Under the pieces are notes generated by a model. That model searched no databases. It worked only from the letters and a program-made list of their open reading frames with translations, and was not told the origin of the DNA. Positions 61,904 to 64,000 of a DNA stretch of 64,000 nucleotides are shown piece by piece (the first letter of the stretch is position 1; each line of letters starts with the position of its first letter). The position numbers were made by a program, and so were the translations under genes. The stretch comes from Nitrospira sp. (GTDB lineage Bacteria > Nitrospirota > Nitrospiria > Nitrospirales > Nitrospiraceae): NCBI GenBank assembly GCA_022226955.1, contig CP092079.1:2507043-2571042 (forward strand), given 5' to 3'.

Positions 61904-63235
61904 ATGTACACCGATCGAAAATCTCCTCCTCGCGTTGGATGGCGCAGGCCACCGCTGTTGGCTGGCGTTGTCCTGTTCCTCTGGGCCGTGGCGGCAGCCG
62001 GTTGTCTGCAAAGTGGGGAAGAGCCTGCTGCTCCCTCTACAGTGCTGGTCTTTAAGCATGGGAAACTATCCGGTGACGCGACGGTCTTACCGAGTTTGCT
62101 CCGTGAGTTTGAGCTACGTCATCCCGGCCTGATTGTTCGCGAAGAACTCTTGCCTGCGTCGTCGGACCGGCAGCATCAATATTATGCGATGAATTTAGAT
62201 GGAGGAAATGCGCCATTCGATCTGTTGGCCATCGATACCGTCTGGGTGCAGGAGTTTGCCAAGGCGGGTTGGATTGGCCGGCTGGACGGCATTGTGCCGG
62301 CTGGCGAACGAGAGGCCTTTTTCCCGAGTGCGATCAAGGCGGCCACATTTGAAGGGCGACTCTATGCCGCGCCTTGGTATATCGATGCGGGCATGCTGTA
62401 CTACCGGCGCGACCTGCTCGACCGCTATGGGCTCCAGCCTCCTTCGACCTGGGAGGATCTGGTCCATGCGGCAACGGTGATCGTGGATGCGGAGCAGGAT
62501 CGCCGGTTGTCGGGATTTGTGTGGCAGGGCAAGCAATACGAGGGATTACTCTGCATGACGCTCGATGTGCTCAGAAGTTATGGCACGGACTTGTGGACCG
62601 GCGACCTCGATCGGGCCGAGCGCGGCCTCCGGTTTTTGCGCGATACGATTTCAACGCACAAGGTGAGTCCCCTATCGACCAGCATGGCCGATGAGGAATC
62701 GACTCGCCACATCTTCGGCGCCGGCCGGGCGGTGTTCATGCGCAATTGGCCCTATGCGTGGCCGTTGCTGCAACGCCAGGGCTCTCCCGTCCGCGGAAAG
62801 ATCGGTATGGTGCCTCTTCCGTCTGCGTCTGGTTATACCGGTGCGCCGGTTCTAGGTGGATGGTTGCTGGCGGTGGCGGAGAAGTCTCCTCGACGAGAAG
62901 CCGCCGGTGAGCTGATTCGCTTCCTGACCTCACCGGATATTCAACAGATGATCGCCGTCAAGCTTGGATATAACCCGGCGCGCCAGGCCTTGTATTCGGA
63001 TGCACAGGTGCTCGAAGCCAGGCCTGAACTGACGGCCCTCTATTCGACGCTTCTTCAGTCGCAGCCTCGTCCGGTGACACCCTCGTACATCATGTTATCT
63101 CAAGCCGCGCAGCCAGAAATCAGCGCTCTCGTCGTGGGGCGAAAAACTCCGCGAGAGGTATTGAGCGCAGTTCGCCGCCAGGCCGACCGGTACATGAGCG
63201 GCGAATTCGCTTCAGCCATTGGAGCAGCGCAGTGA
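61904..63235 (+). CDS. Sugar ABC transporter solute-binding lipoprotein (family 1)
   Basis: 443 residues from the ATG at 61904 (frame open to 61850). A signal peptide with lipobox AVAAAGC anchors it in the envelope. The MalE-type fold is seen in VLVFKHGKLSGDATVLPSLL, FDLLAIDTVWVQEFAKAGWI, FEGRLYAAPWYIDAGMLYYRRDLLDRYG, VWQGKQYEGL and GRAVFMRNWPYAWPLL. It binds an oligosaccharide such as maltose or trehalose and delivers it to the permease encoded next, whose start overlaps this stop. The exact sugar is unknown. Confidence 0.88.
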   Translation: MYTDRKSPPRVGWRRPPLLAGVVLFLWAVAAAGCLQSGEEPAAPSTVLVFKHGKLSGDATVLPSLLREFELRHPGLIVREELLPASSDRQHQYYAMNLDGGNAPFDLLAIDTVWVQEFAKAGWIGRLDGIVPAGEREAFFPSAIKAATFEGRLYAAPWYIDAGMLYYRRDLLDRYGLQPPSTWEDLVHAATVIVDAEQDRRLSGFVWQGKQYEGLLCMTLDVLRSYGTDLWTGDLDRAERGLRFLRDTISTHKVSPLSTSMADEESTRHIFGAGRAVFMRNWPYAWPLLQRQGSPVRGKIGMVPLPSASGYTGAPVLGGWLLAVAEKSPRREAAGELIRFLTSPDIQQMIAVKLGYNPARQALYSDAQVLEARPELTALYSTLLQSQPRPVTPSYIMLSQAAQPEISALVVGRKTPREVLSAVRRQADRYMSGEFASAIGAAQ

Positions 63236-64000
63236 CAGGGCCGAACTCGACAGGGGCAGGAGGGGTGCGGCACCTGGGCCGCTTGTCGGAGCGAGCCTGG
63301 GGCTATCTCTTGTCGGCTCCGGCATTTGTATTGCTTGGGTTTGTGGCGCTCGCTCCGATCGGAGCCGCTCTGTGGTTGAGTCTGTATCGCCGCATGCCGG
63401 TCTTTGGCGTGGATGAATTTATCGGCGCGGCACATTACATCCAGTTATGGAGCGACGAGCGGTTTTGGGCCGCGTGCCGAGTCACGCTGTATTTTACGGC
63501 GCTCTCGGTCGCCGCCGAATTGGTGGTGGGGTTTGGGCTGGCGCTCTTGCTGGATCGGCTCACGAACCGATCTGGGCAATCTTCGCCGTGGGAGCAAGCG
63601 ATGATCCTCTTACCCTGGGCGGTTCCAACCGTGGTGTCGGCTCAAATCTGGAAGTGGCTCTACCAACCGGATTATGGGCTGCTCAACTACCTGCTGCTTC
63701 AGTTCGGATTGATCGCCGCCCCGATCGATTGGCTTGCCGATCCGGATTGGGCGATCCATGCGGCTGTTGTCATGGATGTTTGGAAAACGACGCCGTTTGT
63801 GACCTTGTTATTGTTGGCGGGACTGAAAGCGTTGCCCCAAGATCTCTACGCCGCGGCCAAAGTCGATGGCGCGGGGTCGTGGGAACAGTTTCGCCGGATC
63901 ACGCTTCCGCTGCTGATGCCCATCGTCCTGATCGTGCTGGTATTTCGGACGATGGATGGGGTGCGTGTATTCGACGCGGTGTTCGTGCTGACGAGCGGTG
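63232..64000 (+). CDS. Sugar ABC transporter permease, MalF/LacF type, 3' end outside window
   Basis: Begins with GTG overlapping the solute-binding-protein stop by four bases (GTGA). The visible 256 residues contain membrane helices (LLSAPAFVLLGFVALAPIGAALWLSL, LYFTALSVAAELVVGFGLALLL, MILLPWAVPTVVSAQIWKWL, FVTLLLLAGLKAL). The ATPase-contact EAA loop is DLYAAAKVDGAGSWEQFRRITLPLL. It forms half of the membrane channel. The partner permease and ATPase should follow beyond the window edge. Confidence 0.88.
   Translation, partial: MTGPNSTGAGGVRHLGRLSERAWGYLLSAPAFVLLGFVALAPIGAALWLSLYRRMPVFGVDEFIGAAHYIQLWSDERFWAACRVTLYFTALSVAAELVVGFGLALLLDRLTNRSGQSSPWEQAMILLPWAVPTVVSAQIWKWLYQPDYGLLNYLLLQFGLIAAPIDWLADPDWAIHAAVVMDVWKTTPFVTLLLLAGLKALPQDLYAAAKVDGAGSWEQFRRITLPLLMPIVLIVLVFRTMDGVRVFDAVFVLTSG

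Overview
The window is a gene-dense stretch of a Gram-negative, moderately GC-rich bacterial chromosome. LPS (a PagL-type deacylase), type IV pili with PilT/PilU motors and PilG/H/I-like accessory genes, a membrane-bound c-type cytochrome and the AmgK/MurU recycling pair all point to a diderm. Gene content and protein style resemble Nitrospirota, and my best guess is a Nitrospira-like organism. That assignment is an inference, because no rRNA or nitrite oxidoreductase gene lies here.

Layout. 1-3.7 kb is an accessory block: the end of an IS3-type transposase, a gene-free stretch with an interspersed repeat, a serine recombinase, a small lipoprotein, and the decayed 3' end of an older gene that runs into the next operon. 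3.7-18.5 kb is core: a SUMF1-fold protein and a cytochrome c, pilT/pilU, bioF, a YfgM-like TPR protein, a MltD-like transglycosylase, an aminotransferase-serA-hisZ-dnaB cluster and a long TPR lipoprotein. The 3' end of that TPR gene carries a small nucleotidyltransferase cassette flanked by a perfect 44-bp direct repeat. 19.5-23.4 kb holds pilA and a pilGHI-like ABC operon. 23.4-33.8 kb holds a sugar aminotransferase, a DegP-like protease, and a leftward series: ilvD with two small periplasmic proteins, marC, a DnaJ-like co-chaperone, pagL, a TtuA/ThiS-like tRNA thiolation pair and the CCA enzyme.

33.8-44.7 kb is a polymorphic-toxin island. It has a 1.86-kilo-residue Rhs/YD-repeat protein with a C-terminal toxin and a candidate immunity gene, an orphan Rhs tip with another toxin and immunity candidate, and two cut-off Rhs 5' ends flanking a MNT/HEPN toxin-antitoxin pair. 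A 753-bp REP-associated (RAYT) transposon with perfect 20-bp inverted ends has replaced the N-terminus of the large Rhs gene. Immunity genes and toxin tips look more AT-rich than the Rhs cores.

44.7-64 kb returns to metabolism: galT and a GH57 alpha-glucan enzyme, a VanZ-like protein, amgK-murU, a MITE-like palindromic repeat, an NtrC-type regulator, a DUF1015 protein, a polyprenyl diphosphate synthase, gltB-gltD, a lipoprotein and the start of a sugar ABC importer. Directly before gltB is a 58-codon ORF that repeats the GltB propeptide and nucleophile-cysteine region and overlaps the gltB start. I consider this, the 44-bp-flanked cassette, and the Rhs/MNT-HEPN arrangement the most interesting features. 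No tRNA, rRNA or CRISPR array was recognised.
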